Assembly: GCA_905182865.1 (NCBI GenBank) | Contig: CAJJCY010000004.1 | Location: 620,001 to 684,000, forward strand | Reading direction: 5' to 3' | Source of the DNA: an uncultured SAR324 cluster bacterium | GTDB lineage: Bacteria > SAR324 > NAC60-12 | Length of the DNA: 64,000 nucleotides | Part shown: positions 33,938 through 43,908 of the stretch, piece by piece | Layout: every line of letters begins with the position of its first letter | Numbering within the stretch: the stretch's first letter is position 1 | Made by a program: the position numbers and the translations under genes | Notes under the pieces: generated by a model | Database searches by the model: none | The model's input: the letters and a program-made list of their open reading frames with translations, nothing else | Told to the model about the DNA's origin: nothing

Positions 33938-36260
33938 ACTGTTGTCTACTGTGGTACTTACGCTGTCTACTGTAATTGAGTTCAGCAGAAGCTTGCTGCT
34001 GGCATTGTTAAGAGTAAGTCCTCCGCTAACAAGGCTTCCTCCGCCAGTCAGAGTGAGGTATTTGCTCCAAGACTGATCGCTGCTCCTGAATAGGTGAGGG
34101 TCTTCGTGTCAGCAACATCTATCGTTATGTCTGCCGTATGACTCAGTGCTCCTGATACTGTCGAAGATTCGTCTGCATCAAGAACACCGCCGCTCATCGA
34201 ATACGTGGAGGCAAGCGTTCCTGTCTCATTCAGCTTTATTGATCCTGCTGTTACTGTATTGCCCCTGAGAGAGTCTTACCGATGCAATTGAAACTGGGGT
34301 TATATTGGCAACTGAAAGAGACTGTAATCGTTGAGTCTGTATCAACATCAATACCTAAACTGTTTCTACTGTGGTACTTACGCTGTCTACAGTGATTGAG
34401 TTCAGCAGAAGCTTACTGTCTGCATTATTAAGATCAAGCCTCCACTGCACAAGATTCCTCCGCCAGCTCAGGGTAAGTGTGTTTGCTCCAAGACTGAAGG
34501 TGCTCCTGAATAGGTAAGTGTCTTACTGCAGAACATCTATCGTTGATTCCTGACTGGTCAGTGCTCCAGATACTGTCGGCGAACCTGGACTTGAGGTACC
34601 CTCTCAGCTTCACTGGTCCGAAATATGCCGTTACCTGTCAAATCAGGATACTGTCTGACTCAAGAACAAGGACTGCCAGTCGCATTGCTGAATGTTCCTG
34701 CTCCTCCTATTGAAAGTGTGTGTGCACCTACATTCAGGTTCCCTCCGGAATAGGTCAGTGTTGTTCCTGCTGCTGGAATCGATACTGCTGAATTCCCTGC
34801 AACACTTATTAGACCAGAAACTGTGAGGTTTGCTCCTGCCTCAAGTGTTCCTGATAAATTAAGAGCACTGCCAAAAGTTCCAGTACTGCTCAGTGTGAGG
34901 GTTGTACCTGCTGCAACTTCTGTTGCACCTGAAAGAGTACTTCCATCTGCAATGTTAAGTTCTGTATCTGCCGCTACTGTTAAGCTGCTGATGGTTGAAG
35001 AGCATTTACATGCCAGTCCTTTGCCTGTATTGCTGCATGCAGTAACGCTTGCCACCCAATGTTCCTGTGCCATCCAGCTGAGAAGACTGTCTGCATGATT
35101 CAATTACCAGGGCATTTGTGTTGCTTAATGTACCCCCCCGCTCATGGTCAACGTGTTTGCCCCAGACTGAAGCTGCTCCTGAATAGGTAAGTGTCTTATT
35201 GTCAAGCAACATCTATCGTTGTATCTCCTGACTGGGTCAGTGCACCTGATATTGTCAGCGACTCATCTGCATCCAGAACACCGCCGCTCATCGAAACAGT
35301 GGAGGCAAGCGTCCTGTCTCATCCAGCTTTATTGATCCTGCTGTTACTGTTATTGCTCCTGAGAGTGTCTTGCCGATGCAATGGAAACCGGGGTTATGTT
35401 GGCAACTGAGGCTGTAACGTTGAGTCGTCATCTACATCAAGACCCAAACTGTTGTCAGTGGTACTTACGCTGTCTACAGTGATTGAGTTCAGCAGAAGCT
35501 TGCTGCTGGATCGTTAAGAGTAAGTCCTCCGCTGACCAGGCTTCCTCCGCCAGTCAGGGTCAGGGTATTTGCTCCACAGCTGATCGCTGCTCCTGAATAG
35601 GTAAGCGTCTTATCGTGCAGCAACATCTATCGTTATGTCTCCTGTATGGGTAAGTGCTACCTGATACTGTCAGTGAATTATCTGCATCCAGAGCACCGCC
35701 GCTCATCGAAATACTGGAGGCCAGCGTGCCTGTCTCATGCCAGCTTTATTGATCCGGCTGTTACTGTTATTGCTCCTGAGAGACTGCTGCCCGATGCTAT
35801 TGCAACTGGGGTAATGTTGGCAACTGAGAGACTGTAACTGTTGAGTCTGCATCTACATCAAGACCTAAACTGTCTGACGTGGTACTTACGTTGTCTACTG
35901 TGATTGAGTTCAGCAGAAGTTTACTGTCTGGCATCGTTAAGAGTCAAGTCCTCCGCTACAGTGCTTCCGCCTCCAGCTTAGAGTCAGAGTATTTGCTCCA
36001 AGGCTGATCGCTGCTCCTGAATAGGTGAGGGTCTTCGTCTCAGCAACATCTATCGTTATGTCTGCCTGTATGAGTAAGTGCACCTGATACTGTCAGTGAA
36101 TTATCTGCATCAAGAACACCGCCGCTCATCGAAATACGTGGAGGCAAGCGTGCCTGTCTCATCAAGCTTTATTGATCCTGCTGTTACTGTAATTCCTCCT
36201 GAGAGACTACTTGCCCGATGCAATTGAAACCGGGGTTATATTGGCAACTGAAAGAGCTGT
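33640..36260 (-). repeat. ~420-base tandem repeats, heavily indel-damaged
   Basis: The marker GCTCCTGAATA(A/G)GT(A/G)AG recurs at about 33662, 34082, 34502, 35172, 35591 and 36014: a 420-base unit (140 codons), with one ~250-base interruption at 34600-35100. Units are highly similar, yet nearly every one has several one- to three-base indels, so no frame stays open for more than ~100 codons except 34660-35103 and 36207-36704. Confidence 0.75.
34660..35103 (-). CDS. Giant-protein segment, interruption unit
   Basis: It encodes ISSLTVAADTELNIADGSTL, SGATEVAAGTTLTLSSTGTF, GSALNLSGTLEAGANLTVSG. It is closely related to 46663-47091 (same EVAANKTLTLSGTGTLGSAL phrase), so a unit was copied over 12 kb. 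Confidence 0.5.
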   Translation of the reverse strand: MNHADSLLSWMAQEHWVASVTACSNTGKGLACKCSSTISSLTVAADTELNIADGSTLSGATEVAAGTTLTLSSTGTFGSALNLSGTLEAGANLTVSGLISVAGNSAVSIPAAGTTLTYSGGNLNVGAHTLSIGGAGTFSNATGSPCS

Positions 36261-36704
36261 AATCGTTGAGTCTTCATCTACATCAAGACCCAAACTGTCT
36301 GACGTGGTACTTACGCTGTCTACAGTGATTGAGTTCAGCAGAAGCTTGCTGCTGGCATTGTTAAGATCCAAGCCTCCGCTCTGAAAATTGCCCCCTCCGC
36401 TGAGGGTCAGTGTATAAGCACTTATATCGAATGAACTGCCAGTGTAAGAAAGAGTTTTTCCTGTTGCTACACTAAATTCAGAACTTACCTCTTGAATTAC
36501 TGCTGACGAAATACTAGCATCTTCACTAACCTCAAGGAGGCCTCCATTTAAAGTGAGTGATCCGCTAGATAAAATTGCATCTTCAACTGCTAAATTAAGA
36601 GTACCGGTAAGTGACATGTTATCACCTATACTCAGTGTCCCGGCTGCACCTGTAATCGTCATCTGTTTGCCGGCAGGCACCTCAAAGGCTTGCTCAACAC
36701 TCAA
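36207..36704 (-). CDS. Giant-protein segment (165 residues)
   Basis: It begins FEVPAGKQMTITGAAGTLSI, continues with ATGKTLSYTGSSFDISAYTL and ends in the VANITPVSIASGK phrase that leads into the tandem array. Confidence 0.5.
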   Translation of the reverse strand: MSVEQAFEVPAGKQMTITGAAGTLSIGDNMSLTGTLNLAVEDAILSSGSLTLNGGLLEVSEDASISSAVIQEVSSEFSVATGKTLSYTGSSFDISAYTLTLSGGGNFQSGGLDLNNASSKLLLNSITVDSVSTTSDSLGLDVDEDSTITALSVANITPVSIASGK

Positions 36705-36977
36705 TGTTTTGCCACTTGCAAAATTAATTTCCGAAAACTCTTCATGTGCCAGATTTTGAATTACACCACTTGGCAGTCATTTTCAAAGTAGGAGCATTCG
36801 ATGTATCACCTGAACTTATTTTTACGTGACTGACAGTGGTAGATATTGTCACCAGAAAATTCAAGTTCTCCGTCTGCATTATTAAGCGTAACTGGATTGC
36901 TCCCATCACTTTTAAGCACCAAAGATCCGCCGCCGAACAAAGACAGTGTTTTATTATCTAAGCTGAGAGCGTCGCCC

Positions 36978-37271
36978 TCATAGGTTAAGCTGGAACCCCC
37001 AACTATCTTGAGATATAGAAGAGGAACTTAGTGAAATTGTTGAGTCACTACTAATAGTCGTATCAGCATCTACCTGTAAAGTTCCACCGTTCAAAACGAT
37101 GTCTCCTTCCAGCCATCCGTCTATGCACAACGTTCCACCAGCTTCAACTTGTATCCCACCTTCTAGTTTCACTTGCGCTTTAGGCTTGATAGGCAAGGAT
37201 CTAGGACATGAGCTAGCAATCGAGACGATTTTCATAACCTCGAGCTTAGTTGTATTGCCCAAAGTTAGCAT
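36978..37271 (-). CDS. Giant-protein segment within duplication P copy 1
   Basis: It encodes KLEGGIQVEAGGTLCIDGWL and EGDIVLNGGTLQVDADTTIS, then loses the frame near 37015, where ATCTTGAGATATAGAAG differs from ATCTTGAGATTAGAAG in copy 2. Confidence 0.5.
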   Translation of the reverse strand: MLTLGNTTKLEVMKIVSIASSCPRSLPIKPKAQVKLEGGIQVEAGGTLCIDGWLEGDIVLNGGTLQVDADTTISSDSTISLSSSSISQDSWGFQLNL

Positions 37272-37639
37272 AGGAGCTTCGTTTGCTAGAATCGTAACCT
37301 TACCAACCGTCTGTTCTGCAGTTGGTGGTCAGGGTTGAATTGGCAAGTAAATGAAAATTAGTGGTATTATCTGTTAGCAAAACACCGCCCGCTAAATTGA
37401 GGTCGCCTCCCAAATTCAACTGGAGCCCTCTAGCATCAATAGTCAGACTTCCTCCGAAGCAAGGGTAACGTTTCCATTCAAGGTTAAATTATCAGTCAAG
37501 TCCAAAGTTCCGGCACCAGCCAAATCCATTCCCTGTGTCGGTACAGTCAAAGGCTCTGCTAAGGTCAAAGTCTTTCCTGAATCAACTGAAAGTCTCAGTT
37601 TTTCAGTCAAGCTCAAATTCGTAAGCGTAGAGTCTACGC

Positions 37640-37909
37640 TTACTTCCAGACCTTTTGAACTATTACTTGCTGCAGAACTGAGACAAAACCTACAGTCACA
37701 TTATCCAGAACTAAGTGACTGTTTGCGTTATTCAAACTTAGTGCTGAACTATTTGAATTAATAAAGCTGCCCCCTCCCTGGATATTCAATTTTGAAGTGC
37801 CAATATCAACGACTGCACCTGCATAAGTCACAGTTTTTGAAGGATCAATCTGTAATGTTGAGTTTACCGAAAGAGTAATGTTGGACTCAATATTTGCATC
37901 TTCGACCAC
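37640..37909 (-). CDS. Giant-protein segment within duplication P copy 1
   Basis: It encodes NSTLQIDPSKTVTYAGAVVD and SKLNIQGGGSFINSNSSALS. The counterpart is 41344-41616. Confidence 0.45.
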   Translation of the reverse strand: MVEDANIESNITLSVNSTLQIDPSKTVTYAGAVVDIGTSKLNIQGGGSFINSNSSALSLNNANSHLVLDNVTVGFVSVLQQVIVQKVWK

Positions 37910-38074
37910 ATCTAGAAGACCGCCACTAAGACCCAGCGTTCCATTTCTGAGAGTATAACCAGTTGAACTGATTTTTAATGTTCCAGAAAGCTTCAGAGCA
38001 TCAGGTAAATCTATTGTTCTTCTCTCCGAGAACCTATCAATTCCATGGATTGACTACTCGGAATTTCAAAGGCA

Positions 38075-38575
38075 TTACTCAACGTCAGAACCTTTAGCAT
38101 TGTCTATATCAAGACGAGAAGATCCGGTGTGACTCAGGTTCTCTATTGTTGCGTTTTGAGCAATTTCAAGTTTCCCGGAAGTCAAAGCTGCAGAAATTGA
38201 AACATTATCCACTCTAGAAATTCCATTTAGTTTCAGTGAACTTGCTGGATCATTTAGTGTCAAATTGTTTGTATTCGCAAATACACCTGCTCCGGAAAGA
38301 GTCAGCATTTGTGCTCCAACGTTAAATTCATTCCCGGAATAATTGAGATTCTTTCCGTTTGCCACAACAATGCTGGAATTCGCTTGCTGAGCCAGATCAG
38401 AGATAAAGTTTATGTCTTCATCAACTTGCAGCGTACCACCATTGAGAGTCACGGTTCCGCCAGATATAGTCGTGTCTGCTATTGGTAAATTCAGCGTACC
38501 GGAAAGTGTCATGTTGTCACCCAGCGCCAGTGTCCCGGCTGCACCTGTAATCGTCATCTGTTTGCCGGCAGGCAC
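38075..38575 (-). CDS. Giant-protein segment, duplication Q copy 1
   Basis: It encodes GKQMTITGAAGTLALGDNMT, VANGKNLNYSGNEFNVGAQM and SGKLEIAQNATIENLSHTGS. It is about 97% alike in protein to 39807-40367 (offset ~1.79 kb). Confidence 0.55.
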   Translation of the reverse strand: MPAGKQMTITGAAGTLALGDNMTLSGTLNLPIADTTISGGTVTLNGGTLQVDEDINFISDLAQQANSSIVVANGKNLNYSGNEFNVGAQMLTLSGAGVFANTNNLTLNDPASSLKLNGISRVDNVSISAALTSGKLEIAQNATIENLSHTGSSRLDIDNAKGSDVE

Positions 38576-38576
38576 C

Positions 38577-39647
38577 TCAAAGGCTTGCAGTAATACTCAA
38601 TGTTTTGCCACTTGCAAAATTAATTTCCGAAAACTCTTCGTGAGCCAAATTTTGAATTACACCATTGGAACTCATTTTCAAAGTAGGAGCATTCGATGTA
38701 TCACCTGAACTTATTTTTACGTGACTGACAGTGGTACTAGCACTTGTACCGGAAAATTCAAGTTCTCCGCCTGCATCATTCAACACTAACTGATCCACGT
38801 TGGCAAAAGTTCCCCCGCCAGAAAAAGTCAAAGTTTTTGCGCCTATGTTAAGAGCACCACCGGAGTGGGTCAAGGTTGATCCGGAAGAAATATCAACTGT
38901 AGAATCTAAACTGTGAACAATTGCAGATGAGATAGTCACATTATCTTTTACACTCAATGTTCCACCGTTAAGCGCAAGCGTTCCATTATCCAGCGTCTGC
39001 GGTACGGCAAATTCCAGGGTACCGGAAAGCGTGAGTGTATTTTGCAGATCCAGCACACCATTGCTGCCGGTCAAACTCATCTCTCTTGAGGCAGGAACTG
39101 TAAAGTCACTCTTCATCGTCAGACGCTTACCTGAGGCAATCATAAATGTAGAAGAACCAGCATGCGTGATTGCTGAGGAGATAGTTGAATTATTGTTCAC
39201 AGAAACAATCCCTCCGTCAAATGCCAGTGTTCCACTGTCAAGAGTGCTCTGCTCATCCATTTGCAGAGTCCCGGAAAGAGTCATGGTATTTTCAAGTTTT
39301 AAGTTTCCTCCTGAACCATTCAGTACCATCGATTTGCTGCTGCCTACGGTGAAAGCTTCTGCAATCGTCAAAATCTTTCCGGATGAAATATTTATTATCG
39401 ACTCACCTGGATGAGTCAAAGTTTGAATTTTCGCGTTTTGTGTAACATTCAATTTACCAGTCTGCAGAGACACTGGGAATGAGACCTTGCTGACCTCGGC
39501 AATACCACCAAAATTCAAAACACTGGCTGTGTCATTGAATCTCAAATCTGTGCTATTGGCAAATGTACCGCCGCCGGAAAGCGTCAATGTGAGTGCACCT
39601 ATATCAAGAGCACTTCCAGAGTAAGTGATGGTTTTACCGGTAGACAC
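38577..39647 (-). CDS. Giant-protein segment (356 residues, intact)
   Basis: Four units of the FTVxSSxMxLxGSGGxLxLxNTMTLSGTL type alternate with GxLxVxxNxTISSAIxHxxSS. It lies between the two Q copies and has no close second copy, consistent with its open frame. Confidence 0.6.
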   Translation of the reverse strand: MSTGKTITYSGSALDIGALTLTLSGGGTFANSTDLRFNDTASVLNFGGIAEVSKVSFPVSLQTGKLNVTQNAKIQTLTHPGESIINISSGKILTIAEAFTVGSSKSMVLNGSGGNLKLENTMTLSGTLQMDEQSTLDSGTLAFDGGIVSVNNNSTISSAITHAGSSTFMIASGKRLTMKSDFTVPASREMSLTGSNGVLDLQNTLTLSGTLEFAVPQTLDNGTLALNGGTLSVKDNVTISSAIVHSLDSTVDISSGSTLTHSGGALNIGAKTLTFSGGGTFANVDQLVLNDAGGELEFSGTSASTTVSHVKISSGDTSNAPTLKMSSNGVIQNLAHEEFSEINFASGKTLSITASL

Positions 39648-39806
39648 ACTAACCTCAGAACTTGCTTCGTGTAGCAGTGCAGATGAAATGCTTGCATCTT
39701 CACTAACCTCGAGAGTTCCCCCGCTTGAGAGACAATGTCCCGTTGGACAACGTGTCAGGTGCGCTGAATTTAAGTATTCCGGAAAGAGTCAACTGATTCC
39801 CCAAAA

Positions 39807-40367
39807 CTAAGGTCCCATTGTCGTTCCAACCAGTTCCATGGATTGACTACTCGGAATTTCAAAGGCATTAGTTAGAGTTAGAACCTTTGAATTGTCTATA
39901 TCAAGACGAGAAGATCCGGTGTGAGCCAGGTTCTCTATTGTTGCGTTTTGAGCAATTTCAAGTTTCCCGGAAGTCAAAGCTGCAGAAATTGAAACATTAT
40001 CCACTCTAGAAATTCCATTTAGTTTCAGTGAACTTGCTGGATCATTCAGTGTCAAATTGTTTGTATTCGCAAATACACCTGCTCCGGAAAGAGTCAGCAT
40101 TTGTGCTCCAACGTTAAATACATTCCCGGAATAATTGAGATTCTTTCCGTTTGCCACAACAATGCTGGAATTCGCTTGCTGAGCCAGATCAGAGATAAAA
40201 TTTATGTCTTCATCAACTTGCAGCGTACCACCATTGAGAGTCACGGTTCCGCCAGATATAGTCGTGTCTGCTATTGGTAAATTCAGCGTACCGGAAAGTG
40301 TCATGTTGTCACCCAGCGTCAGTGTCCCGGCTGCACCTGTAATCGTCATCTGTTTGCCGGCAGGCAC
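39807..40367 (-). CDS. Giant-protein segment, duplication Q copy 2
   Basis: Same sequence as 38075-38575 with an added intact end (SSRLDIDNSKVLTLTNAFEI, PSSQSMELVG), which in copy 1 is broken near 38085. Confidence 0.55.
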   Translation of the reverse strand: MPAGKQMTITGAAGTLTLGDNMTLSGTLNLPIADTTISGGTVTLNGGTLQVDEDINFISDLAQQANSSIVVANGKNLNYSGNVFNVGAQMLTLSGAGVFANTNNLTLNDPASSLKLNGISRVDNVSISAALTSGKLEIAQNATIENLAHTGSSRLDIDNSKVLTLTNAFEIPSSQSMELVGTTMGP

Positions 40368-40843
40368 CTCAAAGGCTTAGTAATACTCAATGTTTTGCCA
40401 CTTGCAAAATTAATTTCCGAAAACTCTTCGTGAGCCAGATTTTGAATTACACCATTGGAACTCATTTTCAAAGTAGGAGCATTCGATGTATCACCTGAAC
40501 TTATTTTTACGTGACTGACAGTGGTAATATTGTCACCAGAAAATTCAAGTTCTCCGTCTGCATTATTAAGCGTAACTGGATTGCTCCCATCACTATTAAG
40601 CACCAAAGATCCGCCGCCGGTCAAAGACAGTGTTTTATTATCTAAGCTGAGAGCGTCGCCCTCGTAGGTTAAGCTGGAACCCCCAACTATCTTGAGATTA
40701 GAAGAGGAACTTAGTGAAATTGTTGAGTCACTACTAATAGTCGTATCAGCATCTACCTGTAAAGTTCCACCGTTCAAAACGATGTCTCCTTCCAGCCATC
40801 CGTCTATACACAACGTTCCACCAGCGTTCGATTTGTATCCCAC
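40346..40843 (-). CDS. Giant-protein segment, duplication P copy 2, first part
   Basis: It encodes DGWLEGDIVLNGGTLQVDAD, SLTYEGDALSLDNKTLSLTG and ASGKTLSITKPLRCLPANR. The final residues are a shifted reading of the expected ALEVPAGKQMTIT (40375). Confidence 0.55.
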   Translation of the reverse strand: MGYKSNAGGTLCIDGWLEGDIVLNGGTLQVDADTTISSDSTISLSSSSNLKIVGGSSLTYEGDALSLDNKTLSLTGGGSLVLNSDGSNPVTLNNADGELEFSGDNITTVSHVKISSGDTSNAPTLKMSSNGVIQNLAHEEFSEINFASGKTLSITKPLRCLPANR

Positions 40844-41381
40844 CAGCTAGTTTCACTTGCGCTTTAGGCTGGATAGGCAAGGATTGAGGACATGAGTTAG
40901 CAATCGAGACAATTTTCACAACCTCGAGCTTGGTTGTATTGCCCAAAGTCAGCATAGGAGCTTCGTTTTCTGGAATCGTAACGTTAGCAACCGTCTGTTC
41001 TGCATTGGTGGTCAGGGTTGAATTGGCAAGTAAATGAAAATTGGTAGTATTATCTGTTAGCAAAACACCGCCCGCTAAATTGAGGTCGCCTCCCAAATTC
41101 AGCAGGAGCCCTCTAGCATCAATAGTCAAACTTCCTGAAGCAAGGGTAACGTTTCCATTCAAGGTTAAATTATCAGTCAAGTCCAAAGTTCCGGCACCAG
41201 CCAAATCCATTCCCTGTGTCGGTACAGTCAAAGCCTCTGCTAAGGTCAAAGTCTTTCCTGAATCAACTGAAAGTCTCAGTTTTTCTGTCATGCTCAAATT
41301 CGTAAGCGTAGAGTCTACGCTTACTTCCAGGCCTTTTGAACTATTACTTGCTGCAGAACCTGAGACAAAACCTACACTCAC
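40746..41381 (-). CDS. Giant-protein segment, duplication P copy 2, second part
   Basis: It encodes SGKTLTLAEALTVPTQGMDL, NLGGDLNLAGGVLLTDNTTN and VKLAGGIQIE, then shifts frame at CCAGCGTTCGATTTG (40820), where copy 1 reads CCAGCTTCAACTTG. Confidence 0.55.
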   Translation of the reverse strand: MSVGFVSGSAASNSSKGLEVSVDSTLTNLSMTEKLRLSVDSGKTLTLAEALTVPTQGMDLAGAGTLDLTDNLTLNGNVTLASGSLTIDARGLLLNLGGDLNLAGGVLLTDNTTNFHLLANSTLTTNAEQTVANVTIPENEAPMLTLGNTTKLEVVKIVSIANSCPQSLPIQPKAQVKLAGGIQIERWWNVVYRRMAGRRHRFERWNFTGRC

Positions 41382-41616
41382 ATTGTCTAAGACTAAGTGA
41401 CTGTCTGACGTTATTCAAACTTAGTGCTGAAACAGCTGAATTAATAAAGCTTCCTCCTCCCTGGATATTCAATTTTGAAGTGCCAATATCAACGACTGCT
41501 CCTGAGTAAGTCAGAGTTTTTGAAGTATCTATCTGTAGTGTTGAGTCTGCACTCTGTGTCAGATTGTCAGTTAAGACTGTATTTTGTTCGGTTGCTATTT
41601 TACCCCCGTTCAACAC
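41344..41616 (-). CDS. Giant-protein segment (90 residues)
   Basis: It encodes TQSADSTLQIDTSKTLTYSG and SKLNIQGGGSFINSAVSALS, and leaves the frame at ACTGTCTGACGTT (41400), an inserted base relative to 37720. Confidence 0.45.
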   Translation of the reverse strand: MLNGGKIATEQNTVLTDNLTQSADSTLQIDTSKTLTYSGAVVDIGTSKLNIQGGGSFINSAVSALSLNNVRQSLSLRQCECRFCLRFCSK

Positions 41617-41672
41617 AATATTCCCGGAAACCTGCTTACCTTGACCAATTAATTCACTGCCCGTTTCAAGAC

Positions 41673-42026
41673 TTAAGCCACCGATGAAATTAAAAGATCC
41701 CCACCGTTTTGCAGTTTTTGAGTATTTCCGACCGTTACAGGACTGGATACACTCAAAGTTATATCTTCAGTACCCAAGCTGAAATCTGCGCTGCCTGTCA
41801 GAGTAAGTGCTCCGAAGTTCACATTCTTATCACTCGAAAAAGTAAGTGTTGCATCAGCTGTGATATTGTCAACCGCCCATGCGACATCTGAACTGACAGA
41901 AAAACTATCACTGAGGGATAGATTCTCCACTAAATTTCCTGTACTGGACTTACACTTGAAGAAATTGTCAGGCCCCGTTTGTATTGCTGGCACTGACCAA
42001 CAGGTGAGATATTTTCGTACTGTCAC
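41673..42026 (-). CDS. Giant-protein segment (117 residues)
   Basis: The coding part is from about residue 25: KSSTGNLVENLSLSDSFSVS, NITADATLTFSSDKNVNFGA, LTLTGSADFSLGTEDITLSV. Confidence 0.4.
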   Translation of the reverse strand: MTVRKYLTCWSVPAIQTGPDNFFKCKSSTGNLVENLSLSDSFSVSSDVAWAVDNITADATLTFSSDKNVNFGALTLTGSADFSLGTEDITLSVSSPVTVGNTQKLQNGGDLLISSVA

Positions 42027-42537
42027 TTATAGCCAGCAAACTGGCTGGATCATTGAGTATCAGATTGTTAGTGTTATTTAAGGTACCTCCTCCGGAAAGC
42101 TTAAATGTGTGGTTGCCAATATCGAATTCACTTCCGGAATACGTCATCGTTTTTCCAGAAGCAATTATTAACTCAAATCCTTCATGCAGATCTACTTGTT
42201 GCAGTGATCCGGAAAAGGTCATGCTTTTCTGCGCCTCAACTGTTCCACCGAGTCCTGATATTGTGACATTGGCTGCCAGTGTCCCAGTGTTATTAAGTTG
42301 GAGATTACTATTTGAATAAACTTCAATTAACCCATTGAAACTTTGATTTGGAGAAATTGAAACTGGGGTGACATGCCCAACCGAAAATTCATTCACTGTT
42401 GATGAGTTATCAACAGACATACCAAGACTGTCAGAGTTAGTTCTGATGTAGTTCGCAAGAAATTCCTGAAAATTTAGTTGACTTGCTGCATTGTTTAATT
42501 CAAGCGGATTAGTGTTGGTAAAAGTTCCCTCCTCCAA
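41968..42537 (-). CDS. Giant-protein segment (189 residues)
   Basis: It encodes VGHVTPVSISPNQSFNGLIE and GKTMTYSGSEFDIGNHTFKL. The ITPVSI phrase links it to the 33-36 kb tandem units. Confidence 0.5.
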   Translation of the reverse strand: MEEGTFTNTNPLELNNAASQLNFQEFLANYIRTNSDSLGMSVDNSSTVNEFSVGHVTPVSISPNQSFNGLIEVYSNSNLQLNNTGTLAANVTISGLGGTVEAQKSMTFSGSLQQVDLHEGFELIIASGKTMTYSGSEFDIGNHTFKLSGGGTLNNTNNLILNDPASLLAISDSTKISHLLVSASNTNGA

Positions 42538-43867
42538 TAATACTTAATGCTGATGCGCCAATCTCAATTGAAGCTCCTTCATAGGTCAGCGTCTTCGTTT
42601 GAGCAATTTCTAATGTGGACGCTGCAAGGTGCAGGATGGATGAAGCTAGCGTAGTGTCATTGTCAATTGCGAGCAGACCCCCATTTAGTTTGACTTTGGA
42701 GGAGCCTGTGTTTAAAACATCCGTTAATCGAAGCACTCCTCCTGAATCAATGCTTACTCCGCCATTCAGTTGCAATGCAGTTGAGCCCTGCTCTATTCGT
42801 CCATTCGGATCATTCAGTGTCAGTTCTTCAGTTAGTGTCAGATTATCTGTTTGGGCACCAAAGGAGAGGACATTATTATTCAGGGTAAGCGCTTTAAAAG
42901 ATAGTGGTGTATTGCTGGAGGCAGTAACGTTGCCATTCAGTTTAAAGGTTGCGTTATTACTTGTTAGTGTCCCTCCAGTTTTGCTGAAGTCTCCGGCAGT
43001 TTCTAACGTAGCATCAGCAGCAGTCAACTCTCCTCCGGACTGTCCGAACGCTCCATTCAAAACCAGGGTAGATCCGTTACTTAGGTCAATAAGCCCTGTT
43101 GAAGAAAGCGAGCTTCCGGAAGCAAGTGTAAGTGTTCCGCCGGCTGAGTAGACTTTTGCTGCACTAAATGCTGTGACCCCGGTCCAAGTCAAATCTGCCC
43201 CTTGCATTTGGAAAGTCCCAGCGGATCCACCCTCAGTTGGTGCGCTATTCTCGATAGTCAAGTCAGTATCTGTGGATCCGAGGGTTAACGTCTTTCCCGA
43301 CAAATCCACTGAGCCAACTGTGAATGGGGAATTTCTGCTAATCGTTGTGTGCTCAGTTAATTTTAGTACAGTACTATTGCTTGTTGTAACATCATCCAGC
43401 GTCAAGCTGCCTTCGACCTCCAATGTCCCATTCGAAAGATTGAGCCAACTTGCACCGCTTAAAGTAGTGCTTCCGTTGGTTTGCAGTAAACCTGTGAAGA
43501 CCAGATTTGCAGTCTGTAAAGAGAGGGTTGAGTTTTTGCTGTTTACAGTTCCTGAAACAGAACCTCCTTTACTAAATAACAGAGTTCCGCCGGAAGGTTC
43601 GAGAATCCCAGAAATAGTTGCATACTCAGTCATAGTCAAATCCGCACCATTCATTTGGAGGGTTGAACCATTGTCTAAACTGAACGCTTTTCTGATCGTT
43701 AGATCTGCACCTTGAGTGGCTGAGATATTAAAATTATTGTCATTCATTTCAAGTGTTCCAACACTCATTGGTGTATTAGTTGAAACTGTTACATCGTTCT
43801 GCAGACTTAATTTAGACGTATCAGAAACTGTCAATGTTCCACTTGTAACGCTGATGTTATCACTCAA
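42509..43867 (-). CDS. Giant-protein segment (452 residues, intact)
   Basis: Regular units with SxNTPMSVGTLEMNDNNFNI, LTLGSTDTDLTIENS, GSTLVLNGAFGQSGGELTAA and TASSNTPLSFKALTLNNNVL. It has no near-identical copy elsewhere in the window. Confidence 0.65.
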   Translation of the reverse strand: MSDNISVTSGTLTVSDTSKLSLQNDVTVSTNTPMSVGTLEMNDNNFNISATQGADLTIRKAFSLDNGSTLQMNGADLTMTEYATISGILEPSGGTLLFSKGGSVSGTVNSKNSTLSLQTANLVFTGLLQTNGSTTLSGASWLNLSNGTLEVEGSLTLDDVTTSNSTVLKLTEHTTISRNSPFTVGSVDLSGKTLTLGSTDTDLTIENSAPTEGGSAGTFQMQGADLTWTGVTAFSAAKVYSAGGTLTLASGSSLSSTGLIDLSNGSTLVLNGAFGQSGGELTAADATLETAGDFSKTGGTLTSNNATFKLNGNVTASSNTPLSFKALTLNNNVLSFGAQTDNLTLTEELTLNDPNGRIEQGSTALQLNGGVSIDSGGVLRLTDVLNTGSSKVKLNGGLLAIDNDTTLASSILHLAASTLEIAQTKTLTYEGASIEIGASALSIIGGGNFYQH

Positions 43868-43908
43868 ATGAAGTTCTCCCCCCTGGATGTCAATCGTTCC
43901 GGCAGACC

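Larger units (their letters stand above)
36700..37910 (-). repeat. Large internal duplication P, copy 1
   Basis: It matches 40370-41620 nearly base for base, offset about 3.68 kb; for example the ...GATGTCTCCTTCCAGCCATCC... segment is at ~37100 and ~40785. Copy 1 has additional one-base differences (CCTCCGAAGCAAGG versus CCTGAAGCAAGG) that break its frame where copy 2 is open. Confidence 0.75.
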
